Assembly: GCA_002483365.1 (NCBI GenBank)
Contig: DLHT01000019.1
Span: 1 to 64,000 of the forward strand
Direction of reading: 5' to 3'
Source: Cellvibrio sp. UBA7661
Lineage (GTDB): Bacteria > Pseudomonadota > Gammaproteobacteria > Pseudomonadales > Cellvibrionaceae
Length of the DNA stretch: 64,000 bases
The notes under the pieces are model-generated. The model did not search any database and was not told the origin of the DNA. It was given only the letters and a program-made list of their open reading frames with translations. Position numbers and translations under genes: made by a program. Positions 45,484-53,863 of this stretch are shown here, piece by piece (the stretch's first letter is position 1; each line of letters opens with the position of its first letter).

Positions 45484-45723
45484 GTGAAGTGGGTGATGAT
45501 ATTGCTGATGAGTTTGCTTTGTTCAATCTCAATCATATCAATGGCAAGGCATGTGCCGGTTGATCTTGGGTACAGCCTTTATGAAACCCCGGCACCGGTA
45601 CCGCGTGAAGGGGTTCGTGAAAAGCGGATTCTGATAAATTTGGCGCGTATACAATTATTGGTGAATCTGGTGCGGACTGAGAATGCCTTGACTGTGGTGG
45701 TCTCGTTAAGTGAGTTGCGCTGA
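45484..45723 (+). CDS. Possible small exported protein
   Basis: The product is 79 residues from a GTG with AGGGGG 8 bp upstream; an ATG at 45478 is too close to that site. The N-terminus is hydrophobic (WVMILLMSLLCSISIISMA), followed by a proline-rich part (ETPAPVPREGVREKR). No family is recognised. It could be a chance frame. Confidence 0.35.
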   Translation: MKWVMILLMSLLCSISIISMARHVPVDLGYSLYETPAPVPREGVREKRILINLARIQLLVNLVRTENALTVVVSLSELR

Positions 45724-45755
45724 TCGAGCGGTGTGTTTGCCGGTGTGGTTTGGTG

Positions 45756-46862
45756 TTAATGACGTTTTATTTTACGAGCACGGCGACGCTGGGGATTAGC
45801 CTGTTGCGCCAGCGCCCAATCAATATGTTCTTGTACCAGTGGTGGTGCGTTTGGATACTTTTGTTGCAGTGCGGTGATAATCCGTTCATCAGTTGGTGCA
45901 TTGCCCAAGCCTACGGCGATATTGCGCAACCATCCCTCATACCCAACTCTACGAATCGCCGAGCCTTCGGTGCGCGCTAAAAATTCCTCTTCTGTCCAAT
46001 TAAAAAGATCGACTAAATCGCTATCGGCTAAACCATGGCGCGGTAAAAAATCGGTCTCGTTGGTGAACTGTGCGTACTTGTTCCAGGGGCAGATGGCTTG
46101 GCAATCATCGCAACCAAAAATACGGTTGCCGATCGGCTCGCGGAATTCTTCGGGAATCGCACCTTTGTTTTCGATGGTGAGGTAGGAAATGCAGCGGCGG
46201 GCATCCAATTCATAGGGGCGTGGAAATGCGTCCGTGGGGCAGACTTTGAGGCACGCGGTGCATTCGCCACATTGGTTGGGCTGTTGTGGCTCATCCGTTG
46301 GGAGCGGAATAAACGTAAAAATCTCACCCAGAAAAAACCAGCTGCCTGCGTTGCTGTTGATGATCAGCGTGTGTTTTCCCGTCCAGCCCAAACCGGCTTT
46401 TTCCGCGAGCGGGCGCTCCATGACCGGTGCGCTGTCAACGAATGCGCGATTTTGGCCTTTGAGTGGATAGTCGTCTGGTAGGGCGTCGTCAATTTTTTGC
46501 GCGAGCACACTCAGCCGCTTGCGGATGAGCTTGTGGTAATCGCGCCCTAAGGTGTAGCGCGAGATGTAGGCTTTGGTGGGGTCTTTGAGGATTTTGATGT
46601 GCTGTGTATCGCCCGGAAGATAATCCATCCGTACCGAAATCACCCGCAGGGTGCCGGGTAATAGCTCATTGGGGCGCGAGCGCTTGTTACCGTGGGCGGC
46701 GAGCCACTCCATGCTGCCGTGATACCCCTTTGCCAGCCATTCTTGCAAGCGCGTTTCTGCAGCCTGCAAATCGATATCGGTAATGCCGACTTGCTGGAAG
46801 CCAAGTTCGCGCCCCCAGTGTTTGATATCAGTGGCAAGTTGATGGAGGTCAAGGTCTGGCAT
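45756..46862 (-). CDS. queG: Epoxyqueuosine reductase
   Basis: The product is 368 residues. The two 4Fe-4S cluster motifs are CGECTACLKVCPTDAF and CDDCQAICPWNKYA. RAFVDSAPVMERPLAEKAGLGW and the catalytic-region PVMERP match QueG, a cobalamin-dependent enzyme that performs the last step of queuosine synthesis in tRNA. It commonly neighbours nnr and tsaE in gammaproteobacteria, but here it is about 9 kb away from them. Confidence 0.96.
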   Translation of the reverse strand: MPDLDLHQLATDIKHWGRELGFQQVGITDIDLQAAETRLQEWLAKGYHGSMEWLAAHGNKRSRPNELLPGTLRVISVRMDYLPGDTQHIKILKDPTKAYISRYTLGRDYHKLIRKRLSVLAQKIDDALPDDYPLKGQNRAFVDSAPVMERPLAEKAGLGWTGKHTLIINSNAGSWFFLGEIFTFIPLPTDEPQQPNQCGECTACLKVCPTDAFPRPYELDARRCISYLTIENKGAIPEEFREPIGNRIFGCDDCQAICPWNKYAQFTNETDFLPRHGLADSDLVDLFNWTEEEFLARTEGSAIRRVGYEGWLRNIAVGLGNAPTDERIITALQQKYPNAPPLVQEHIDWALAQQANPQRRRARKIKRH

Positions 46863-46986
46863 GTGAGTTCATTCGGCTGGAGGGGTGGGCATTTTGCCAG
46901 ATTTGCAGTGCATGGGGCACAGGCACTTTGGCTGATTTTGGCTACACTCAAAGACATATAATTACATTAATACTCTTGAGGTTAGC

Positions 46987-47853
46987 ATGCCCCGTACATC
47001 GTTAATTACTGCTGCGGCATTATTTCTTTTACTCTCCTTTTCGTTTTCATCGCATGCGCAAGACCCCACCAAAATTGCCACCATGTCGATCGTCTCTGAT
47101 TTGGATCGCTATGCGGTCGAGTTGTTGAAGGTGGTATTTGAGCACACTGATGGAAAATATGTGCAGGTTCCACAGACGGGTGAGCAGCGCACCCAGGCGC
47201 GGGTAATCGAAGACATCAAAAATGGCGTGACCCAAATTATGTGGGCAGCGACAGATCAGACGCTGGAATCTGAGCTGACTCCTATCCGTATTCCCATCCT
47301 GAAAGGTTTTTTAGGTCATAGGATTTTTTTGATCCGCAAGGGCGATCAGGCGCGTTTTGATCACGTGAAGACTTTGGATGATTTAAAACAGATAAAGCTG
47401 GGGCAGGGTACCACTTGGGCAGATACCAAAATATTGCAGCCCAATAACCTGAACGTAGTGACAACACAAAAGTTTGCTGGACTGATGTATATGTTGGATG
47501 GAGGGCGTTTTGATGCATTTCCGCGTGGTGTATCAGAGCCTTGGTCGGAAGTGAATTTTGGTGGTCTGCCATTTGAAGTCGAAAAGCGCATTATGTTGGT
47601 CTATAAAATGCCGATGTATTTTTTTACTAACAAGTCGAATAGTGCTCTGGCCAAAGATATTGAGCTGGGTTTAAACCGCGCTATTGCTGATGGTAGTTTT
47701 GATAAAGTGTTTTTTAATGATCCATCCATTCGTTCTGCACTTGAGAAGGCAGATATAAAAAATCGCATTATTTTGCATTTGGATAATCCAACGCTCTCAA
47801 AAGAAACGCCAATAGACCGTCCGGAACTTTGGCTGGATGTTAATAGTCTCTAG
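46987..47853 (+). CDS. Periplasmic solute-binding-like protein
   Basis: The product is 288 residues with a Sec signal peptide (ending SSHAQ). The mature part follows the two-lobe binding fold in reduced form: a GFLGHRIFLIRKGDQARFD segment, LDDLKQIKLGQGTTWADTK and FDAFPRGVSEPWSEV. No ABC permease or two-component gene is adjacent, so it may be a stand-alone sensor or orphan receptor. The ligand is unknown. Confidence 0.85.
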   Translation: MPRTSLITAAALFLLLSFSFSSHAQDPTKIATMSIVSDLDRYAVELLKVVFEHTDGKYVQVPQTGEQRTQARVIEDIKNGVTQIMWAATDQTLESELTPIRIPILKGFLGHRIFLIRKGDQARFDHVKTLDDLKQIKLGQGTTWADTKILQPNNLNVVTTQKFAGLMYMLDGGRFDAFPRGVSEPWSEVNFGGLPFEVEKRIMLVYKMPMYFFTNKSNSALAKDIELGLNRAIADGSFDKVFFNDPSIRSALEKADIKNRIILHLDNPTLSKETPIDRPELWLDVNSL

Positions 47854-47891
47854 CTGTGTTATTTCCTCCGCAAAAAAGTAGTTAGAAAAAT

Positions 47892-47928
47892 AACAACAAA
47901 GGGCATCAAAACGGTGCCCTTTGTTGTT
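47892..47928. terminator. Strong terminator after the solute-binding-like gene
   Basis: A 14-bp perfect stem (aacaacaaagggca / tgccctttgttgtt) with a 9-nt loop lies 39 bp past the stop at 47853. The stem itself ends in a T-rich run. Confidence 0.85.
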
Positions 47929-48010
47929 TACATTCTTTAACAAGTTATTTCGTTTTGATTCAGGTTGTCGCGGTAGACTGACGATGTATTTTTTCTTTAA
48001 GGAGTTATCT

Positions 48011-48742
48011 ATGAAATCAACACTATTTGCAGCCGCGTTAATGGCAATCAGTTCTTTTGTTATCGCAAATCCATTACCTGCACAGCCTCATGTGTATGTT
48101 GAAGGTTCAGCTGAATTGGATGTTGAACCAGATATGATGACATTTACGCTTAGCATCCAAAAAGTTGATATGGATTTGGCAAAAGCCAAAGCCGATGTTG
48201 ATGAGCGTTCACGTTTGCTGATCGATACGGTAAAAAAGTTTGGAATTAAAACGAATGATATAGCTACGACAGCGTTAAACATTCGCCCGGAATATGATTA
48301 CAAAGACAATCAGCGTGTGCTAACTGGCAACAGCGTGTCTCGTCAAGTTGATATTAATTTGCGTGACCTGAAAAAATATCCCGACATGATGAAAGCAATG
48401 GTTGATGCAAAAATTTCAGAGACCATCAATACCAATCTAACAGTAGCAGATAAAAAAATTATTGAAGAAAGGGTGCAGGCGGCTGCAATGGCAGATGCCA
48501 AAGCTCGCGCTAGCCGTCTTGCAAAATCCCAAGGTAAAGCAGTGGGTGAGCCTTGGTCCATTTCTGAATTTAATGATCGTGAACAGGAGCGTTGGAAATT
48601 AATTCCCAATCGCCAGTTAAGAGGAAGCTCTGGAAAACTTGCAGAAGTCAGTGCAATGCGCATGGCTGATTCATCTGAACCATTTGAACCTGGAATAATG
48701 AGAATTAGCGCACAAATTTACGTGGTTTATTTATTGAAGTAG
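48011..48742 (+). CDS. SIMPL-domain (DUF541) periplasmic protein
   Basis: The product is 243 residues from the ATG at 48011, which has AAGGAG 8 bp upstream; the frame extends further but without a ribosome site. A signal peptide ends near VIANPLPAQ. The SIMPL domain shows YVEGSAELDVEPDMMTFTLSI, AALNIRPEYDY-like (TTALNIRPEYDY) and MADAKARASRLAKSQG. Relatives include the E. coli oxidative stress defence protein YggE; the biochemical role is unclear. Confidence 0.92.
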   Translation: MKSTLFAAALMAISSFVIANPLPAQPHVYVEGSAELDVEPDMMTFTLSIQKVDMDLAKAKADVDERSRLLIDTVKKFGIKTNDIATTALNIRPEYDYKDNQRVLTGNSVSRQVDINLRDLKKYPDMMKAMVDAKISETINTNLTVADKKIIEERVQAAAMADAKARASRLAKSQGKAVGEPWSISEFNDREQERWKLIPNRQLRGSSGKLAEVSAMRMADSSEPFEPGIMRISAQIYVVYLLK

Positions 48743-48830
48743 TCAAGTAAAGCGGGGCTTGAAGGGCGACCGGATCTACACCCGAGGTGTCATAATTTAT
48801 TGAAGTAATCAAGTAAGGCGGGGCTTGAAG
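48729..48830. repeat. Direct repeat of the SIMPL gene's 3' end
   Basis: A 36-bp sequence at 48729-48764, which includes the last codons and stop of the SIMPL gene, recurs at 48795-48830 with two mismatches. The offset is 66 bp, and the second copy is outside the gene. This looks like a local duplication. Confidence 0.8.
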
Positions 48831-48881
48831 AGAATAAAATTTATTCTATCCCTACAAAATTTTATAAATGGTTAACGAATA

Positions 48882-48908
48882 AAGTGCGCCTGCAAATGGC
48901 GCATTTTA
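48882..48908 (+). terminator. Terminator after the SIMPL gene
   Basis: Stem tgcgcc / ggcgca with a 7-nt loop, extended by a/t pairs and followed by tttt. The rest of the gap to 49168 (about 260 bp) holds the vWA gene's upstream region, with no clear promoter seen. Confidence 0.62.
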
Positions 48909-49168
48909 CATCATAATAAATTGTCGACCATATTTACACTTGCGCGACAATTACATGATATTACAGACATGGTTTGCGTTGATAATTAAACCTTTTTTTA
49001 TATTGGCCTGGGTATTGCTAGGGAGCGGTTGCTGTGTGTTTCAAGAATTAAATAGCATCGAAAACATAATGCTATTTGCGTGAGCATACTGTGCTTTTTG
49101 GTTAGAGCGGATAAACCTAACCGTCTCTGAAGTTATTAATCCAGTTTATAAACGAAGGATCTGATGCC

Positions 49169-50242
49169 ATGACTCTTTTCAAAAAACTTGCATTATCTGT
49201 TGCTCTGGTTTTGCCAGTGGCGGCAGTAAATGCTGACACTATTTCTCCTGAAACCTACGCAGCAACTCTGGCGGTAGGTGAAAGTGTAACCATTACCAAA
49301 ACAGTAACTATCGAAGAATCTGTAACCAGTGGTGTACTTGACGTTGTGTTTTTGATTGACACTTCAGGCAGCATGGGTAGCGTTATTAGTGCTGCTAAAG
49401 CTGCTGCTGCTAACTTGCTGACAGGTTTGGCTGGTTTTGGTGATTTGGCGACAGGTACCGGTTACTACAGTGAGCCGGGTTCGGGCTTGAATACTGACCT
49501 GACGACTGACGAAGTTGCAGGCGTTGCTGCAATTAACGCAATTAATTTGGGTGATGGCGGTTACGGTGGTGATTTCCCCGAAGAGGGTATTCATGCAGTT
49601 GAGCTGGCCGCTGAAAATACCTCCTGGAGACCAGGTTCTTCACGTTTCATCATTGCGTTGGGTGATGCAACCTTCAAAGAATCCGACGGTTCGACCTTGG
49701 CATCTGCGCAAGCTGCCTTGGCAGCTAATGATGTTACCTTTATTGGTATCGACTTTGGCAACATGACTTACTCCTCATGGGGCGGTATTGATCCTACTGT
49801 ATTGGCAACTGCTTCTGGTGGTTCAATTGTTTCCAGTGCAATTAACCCTAATGCACTGATTGCCTCAATCGTTGCGGGTATCAATGATTCTTTTGCCACC
49901 TACGATAAAGTGACTGTAGATGATTTGGGTGCAGGCATGCCTGGCGTTGGTGTTTCTGTAACTTGCCTCACTGCAGATGTTGGCGCTTGCGTAGGTGATA
50001 CAGCGGTAGGTGATTTTGATCGTAGCGTAGCTCGCTCATTTACCTTCTCTGTTACTTTCACTGGTTTGGAAGCTGGCACTCACTCATTCCTGACTCATGG
50101 TCTGGTGGATGGCGGTATTGTTGCCAGTGAGAAAGATCGCATTACTGTAACCGGTACTGAAGTGCCAGAGCCAAGCAGCCTTCTGCTGTTGGGCATGGGC
50201 TTGTTGGGCTTGGGTTTAACCCGTCGTCAATTGAAAGCCTGA
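49169..50242 (+). CDS. vWA-domain protein with PEP-CTERM sorting signal
   Basis: The product is 357 residues with a signal peptide (about 1-22, VNADT). A von Willebrand A domain starts near residue 57, with MIDAS metal motif DTSGS (Asp64, Ser66, Ser68). The C-terminus is a complete PEP-CTERM tag: VPEPSSLLLLGMGLLGLGLTRR, i.e. the PEP motif, a membrane stretch and a basic end. Such proteins are processed by an exosortase, which is not in this window. It is likely a surface or biofilm-matrix protein. It has its own terminator downstream. Confidence 0.93.
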   Translation: MTLFKKLALSVALVLPVAAVNADTISPETYAATLAVGESVTITKTVTIEESVTSGVLDVVFLIDTSGSMGSVISAAKAAAANLLTGLAGFGDLATGTGYYSEPGSGLNTDLTTDEVAGVAAINAINLGDGGYGGDFPEEGIHAVELAAENTSWRPGSSRFIIALGDATFKESDGSTLASAQAALAANDVTFIGIDFGNMTYSSWGGIDPTVLATASGGSIVSSAINPNALIASIVAGINDSFATYDKVTVDDLGAGMPGVGVSVTCLTADVGACVGDTAVGDFDRSVARSFTFSVTFTGLEAGTHSFLTHGLVDGGIVASEKDRITVTGTEVPEPSSLLLLGMGLLGLGLTRRQLKA

Positions 50243-50258
50243 TTCTGATGTAGTAAGA

Positions 50259-50285
50259 AAAGCGGCCTTTATGGCCGCTTTTTTA
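50259..50285 (+). terminator. Terminator of the PEP-CTERM gene
   Basis: Stem agcggcc / ggccgct with a 5-nt loop followed by six Ts, 17 bp after the stop codon. Confidence 0.9.
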
Positions 50286-50417
50286 TTGGATATGAGTGTC
50301 TATCCTGCCATAAAAAGACTTGTCGATAACCTCTGAGCAGATAAGATGGGTCGCTGCCCCTGCCGGGTAAAGTCAAAATAGATAAAACCTATTCAAAGAA
50401 AGGAGTTGGTAATAGTG

Positions 50418-52295
50418 ATGAGCCCTGCGTCTTTATTTTTCCCCCAAAAAAAGCATCGTTTACCTGTTGGCTTTTTCAGTGCATTAGTACTGGGAACCTG
50501 TTTATTGCTGAATGCCAATTCTGCCGCTTCAGCCATTATCACTCAGGATCCGTTTGTTGCATTTACCGATAATGGTGCAAGTCCGGCTCCGGATATTGAA
50601 CTGAAAAACAGGATTGGGTCCGAGGCGTTCACCCAGGCGACTATCAAGCCGGGCAAAGAAGGCCTGGCTAATCTGGAGAAGATGGCGCGCGATGCAATAG
50701 CACAATACCCCAAGTCAGGTTTGGCTCATGAAGTGCTTGGTACTGCTTTGTTTTATTCGGGCGATCTGGATGGGGCGCTGGGTGCATTTAGTAAAGCCTC
50801 TCAATTGGAGCCCGAGCAAGCAGGGCCTTGGACCAAGCTTGGCATTGTCCAAATGGAGCTGAACAAACTGGCAGATGCTGAAGCATCGTTGTTGCGCGCG
50901 CTAGCAATCAACACGAGTAATCGTATTGCCAACCAGCGGCTCGGACTTTTGTACGAATATCAGAAAAAAAATAACCTCGCTATTGAGCACTTACAAAAAG
51001 GGTTGGAGGGAACAGGGAGTAATTATCTGGGGGTTGCACCGAATTTAGCGCAACTACTGAACAAGCAGCGCCGCTATAAAGAGGCAATTGAAAAACTGGT
51101 GCCTCGCGCACCACTTACATTAACTAGTGCAGATGTGCACGTGATATTAGCTGCTTCTTACATGGGGGAAGGGGAATACGAAAAAGCGCGTGAGCGTTTC
51201 ACTCGTGCAGTGGAATTACAGCCCGACAATAAAGAATACCAATTGGGTTTAGCGACAAGTCAACGGTTAAGTAACCAGCTCGTTGCTGCTGCTGCGACAC
51301 TCAAGCAATTGGCAATGCGACATCCTGAGTGGATATCGGTGTACATTGAACAGGGTGATTTGGCGCTTGCAAATGGTGATATGGCACAAGCAGAAACTGC
51401 ATTTGCGACAGCAGTGAGCAAAGGTGCAGATGCCGCATTTATCGATTACAAAATCGCTAACTATTACCTCGCCAACAAAAAACCTGCCGACGCTATAAAG
51501 CGTTTACGCAGTGGAATGCAAAAAGGTATTGCACGGGCAAAGAGTTACACGCTGTTAGCTGAATTGGAGCGTTCGCAAAATAATGTGGAGGCGGGGCTTG
51601 ATGCACTGCGTGCGGGCATAGAAAAATTTCCGAACAATAGTTTGTTGCAATTCCGCATGGGAAGTGAATTGGCTGCTATGCGTCGTTACGATGAGTCGGT
51701 GCCTTATTTTGAAAAGGCAATTCAATTAAAGCCGCAAAATCCGGATGTTTTACGCGCGTATAGTTTGGTACAAAGTAAATTAGGAAAAACCAAAGCGGCT
51801 GCAGAAACCGCAGGCGAACTTTATAGCGTGCGCGGGGAGGCGGTACCTGAAGCACTGTTCTACGCAACACTATTACAACAGGATAAGCAATTGCCGGAAG
51901 CGGCTGCGATTTACCAGAAAGTGCTCGCACAGGATGCAGGCAATTTGGTTGCATTAAATAATCTTGCGACTTTACAGGCAGAGCAGGGCAATTTAGATAC
52001 GGCAGAAAAAACGGCGCGTCAGGCCCATGGCCTTGCTAAAACCAATCCCCAAATAATGGATACATTAGGGTGGATTTTGTATCAACAGCGCAAATACAGT
52101 GAGGCGCTTGTAATACTGATAAATGCTGCAGACCTTGCTCCGCAAGTTGCCGTTATCCACTATCATGCCGGCGTTGTCTATGATGCCTCTGGGAATACCA
52201 GGGCTGCCAAAAAATCTCTTGAAAAAGCCTTATCGTTGGATACCAATAGTTATTGGGTGCAGGATGCCAAACAGCGTGTTGCGGCCATTCGCTAA
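50418..52295 (+). CDS. Exported tetratricopeptide-repeat protein
   Basis: The product is 625 residues from the ATG at 50418, which has AAAGGAG 12 bp upstream; GTG and TTG codons closer to that site are alternatives. A signal peptide (about 12-40, ending ASA) is followed by at least ten TPR units across the whole mature protein (e.g. KLGIVQMELNKLADAEASLLRAL). Such exported TPR scaffolds resemble the PEP-CTERM/exosortase-associated TPR proteins, which fits the neighbouring PEP-CTERM gene. It has no lipobox. Confidence 0.9.
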   Translation: MSPASLFFPQKKHRLPVGFFSALVLGTCLLLNANSAASAIITQDPFVAFTDNGASPAPDIELKNRIGSEAFTQATIKPGKEGLANLEKMARDAIAQYPKSGLAHEVLGTALFYSGDLDGALGAFSKASQLEPEQAGPWTKLGIVQMELNKLADAEASLLRALAINTSNRIANQRLGLLYEYQKKNNLAIEHLQKGLEGTGSNYLGVAPNLAQLLNKQRRYKEAIEKLVPRAPLTLTSADVHVILAASYMGEGEYEKARERFTRAVELQPDNKEYQLGLATSQRLSNQLVAAAATLKQLAMRHPEWISVYIEQGDLALANGDMAQAETAFATAVSKGADAAFIDYKIANYYLANKKPADAIKRLRSGMQKGIARAKSYTLLAELERSQNNVEAGLDALRAGIEKFPNNSLLQFRMGSELAAMRRYDESVPYFEKAIQLKPQNPDVLRAYSLVQSKLGKTKAAAETAGELYSVRGEAVPEALFYATLLQQDKQLPEAAAIYQKVLAQDAGNLVALNNLATLQAEQGNLDTAEKTARQAHGLAKTNPQIMDTLGWILYQQRKYSEALVILINAADLAPQVAVIHYHAGVVYDASGNTRAAKKSLEKALSLDTNSYWVQDAKQRVAAIR

Positions 52296-52337
52296 TCTGG
52301 CGTAATAATATTGATTTAAAATTCCATTCGCTGTTTC

Positions 52338-52364
52338 AGCTCGCGCGTTTACGTGCGCGAGCTG
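52338..52364. terminator. Hairpin between convergent TPR and GGDEF genes
   Basis: A perfect 10-bp GC-rich stem (cagctcgcgc / gcgcgagctg) with a 7-nt loop, 42 bp past the TPR stop. No T-run follows on either strand, so it is a weak or Rho-aided terminator at best. Confidence 0.5.
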
Positions 52365-52408
52365 ATCACTTTAGTTCTACCTTGCACGGCTTCTTTGATT
52401 GTTACAAT

Positions 52409-53410
52409 TTAAGCATCGTCTGCTTGATAAACACTAATCGCATCGCGCCCGCTGGCTTTACTCATATAAAGTGCTTCATCAGCAAAACGGATTAACTCTT
52501 CTGGCGCGCCATGGCTTGAGCAAGCAATACCTATGCTGAGTGAGCAGGGGCGCTGCAATTGCTTGCTGTGCAGCTTGACATAGTCGTTCAATCGCTTTGC
52601 CAGCAGCATTAATCCATTGCTGTCGGTATTCAGTGCAACCAGAATAAATTCATCGCCTCCAACACGACAGGGAATGTCAGTACTGCGCGCAATGTACTTG
52701 AGGCCGTCGCCCACCATTTTAATAATGGCATCACCTGTTTCGTGACCAAACTCATCATTGAATTGTTTAAAGTCATCAATGTCGATCATCATAACTGACA
52801 ATGGCTGTTTGGTTCGTTTGCTGAGTTTAATAGCGAATTCGTAGCGCTGCTGAAACGCACGGCGATTCAGTAGTTCTGTCAGTGGATCGGTATTAGCAAG
52901 GGTCGCTAGATTTTCAATCTGGTCACGCAGTGAATCCATTTTGGCTTCAGCATTGCGTGCATCAATCGTGAGTTTTAGCTGTAGCGCGAGTGCATCAGCA
53001 ATATAGCCAAGGCTTTCGATTTGGTGATTGTTAAGTTCAACTTTATCATCGCTCGCACCACAAAGTGTGCCAATCATTTGGTCGGCAATTTTGATCGGCA
53101 GCACAACAAAACTTTGCATTCCCAGCTGTGCGCCACCGCTGTCAGGAAACCTGAGTTGTATTTCCGTTGTTGCAGTAAGTTGTTCGGAGAGCATGAGTTG
53201 GCACATGGAATCAGTCCAGGCCAATTGCGAGCCTGATGCTATATGAAGGTCGCCCGTATTCTGGGCGATGACTACCGTTTGTTGCTGTGCCTGCCAGTCA
53301 ATTGTGGTTATAAATGAGGTTTTCAGCCCGGTGATATGGGTAATTAAATTCAGCAAGGGTGTTGCTGCACTAATAAAGGTATCTTGTTCTATCGCATCCA
53401 AACTGTTCAT
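52409..53410 (-). CDS. GAF-GGDEF diguanylate cyclase
   Basis: The product is 333 residues without membrane helices. A GAF-like domain occupies about 1-160 (FVVLPIKIADQMIGTLCG), then a short coiled coil leads to a GGDEF domain (TDPLTELLNRRAF, VMMIDIDDFKQFND). The active site is intact GGDEF, and RSTD five residues before it forms the inhibitory I-site, so it should make c-di-GMP and be feedback-limited. The PilZ gene follows upstream on the same strand after a 67-bp gap. Confidence 0.96.
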   Translation of the reverse strand: MNSLDAIEQDTFISAATPLLNLITHITGLKTSFITTIDWQAQQQTVVIAQNTGDLHIASGSQLAWTDSMCQLMLSEQLTATTEIQLRFPDSGGAQLGMQSFVVLPIKIADQMIGTLCGASDDKVELNNHQIESLGYIADALALQLKLTIDARNAEAKMDSLRDQIENLATLANTDPLTELLNRRAFQQRYEFAIKLSKRTKQPLSVMMIDIDDFKQFNDEFGHETGDAIIKMVGDGLKYIARSTDIPCRVGGDEFILVALNTDSNGLMLLAKRLNDYVKLHSKQLQRPCSLSIGIACSSHGAPEELIRFADEALYMSKASGRDAISVYQADDA

Positions 53411-53477
53411 GGGGAATGTCTCGTAAACTCAGCCCAAAGTGTAGTACAGCTTCGGCTCAAGACAACGCACATTGCAT

Positions 53478-53846
53478 TCAGTTGACGCAGTGCTGTGCAA
53501 TAAATTCTTTCCATTCAACAATGTTGGTTCCTTCGGAATCAAACAAGCTGAGGCCGATTAAATAATCCCCTTCGGTATCGTGAGGGCGGCACCATTTGAC
53601 TTCGGTTACCACCAGAAATTGGCGATCATTGTCCGCATCGCGAATGCAACAGCGCAGGATGATATCGGTAGCGATGGCTTGGGGGGCAATCACGCGCATA
53701 CCATTGGCAGAAATATCCAGACTTTTGGTGACGACCAGTGTCGGTTCGCCGTTAGCCGATGAGTCCAGCTCGATAATCACAGTAAGTTGATTTTCGAGGC
53801 GGAACTCCTGGCGTTGATCATTATTATTCATAAGCGCATTTTCCAT
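53478..53846 (-). CDS. PilZ-domain c-di-GMP-binding protein
   Basis: The product is 122 residues, a single PilZ domain; an internal ATG at 53831 could also be the start. The RQEFR motif (RxxxR) and LDISANGMRV (DxSxxG) are the c-di-GMP contacts. It lies between the cyclase gene and the DUF1631-like gene, all on the same strand, so it may be read with them. Confidence 0.92.
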   Translation of the reverse strand: MENALMNNNDQRQEFRLENQLTVIIELDSSANGEPTLVVTKSLDISANGMRVIAPQAIATDIILRCCIRDADNDRQFLVVTEVKWCRPHDTEGDYLIGLSLFDSEGTNIVEWKEFIAQHCVN

Positions 53847-53863
53847 CTGGATGTCGCTGGCTA

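Noticed and set aside
45339..45536. 65-codon minus-strand frame upstream of gnd
   Set aside because: No ribosome site and it overlaps a better plus-strand candidate.
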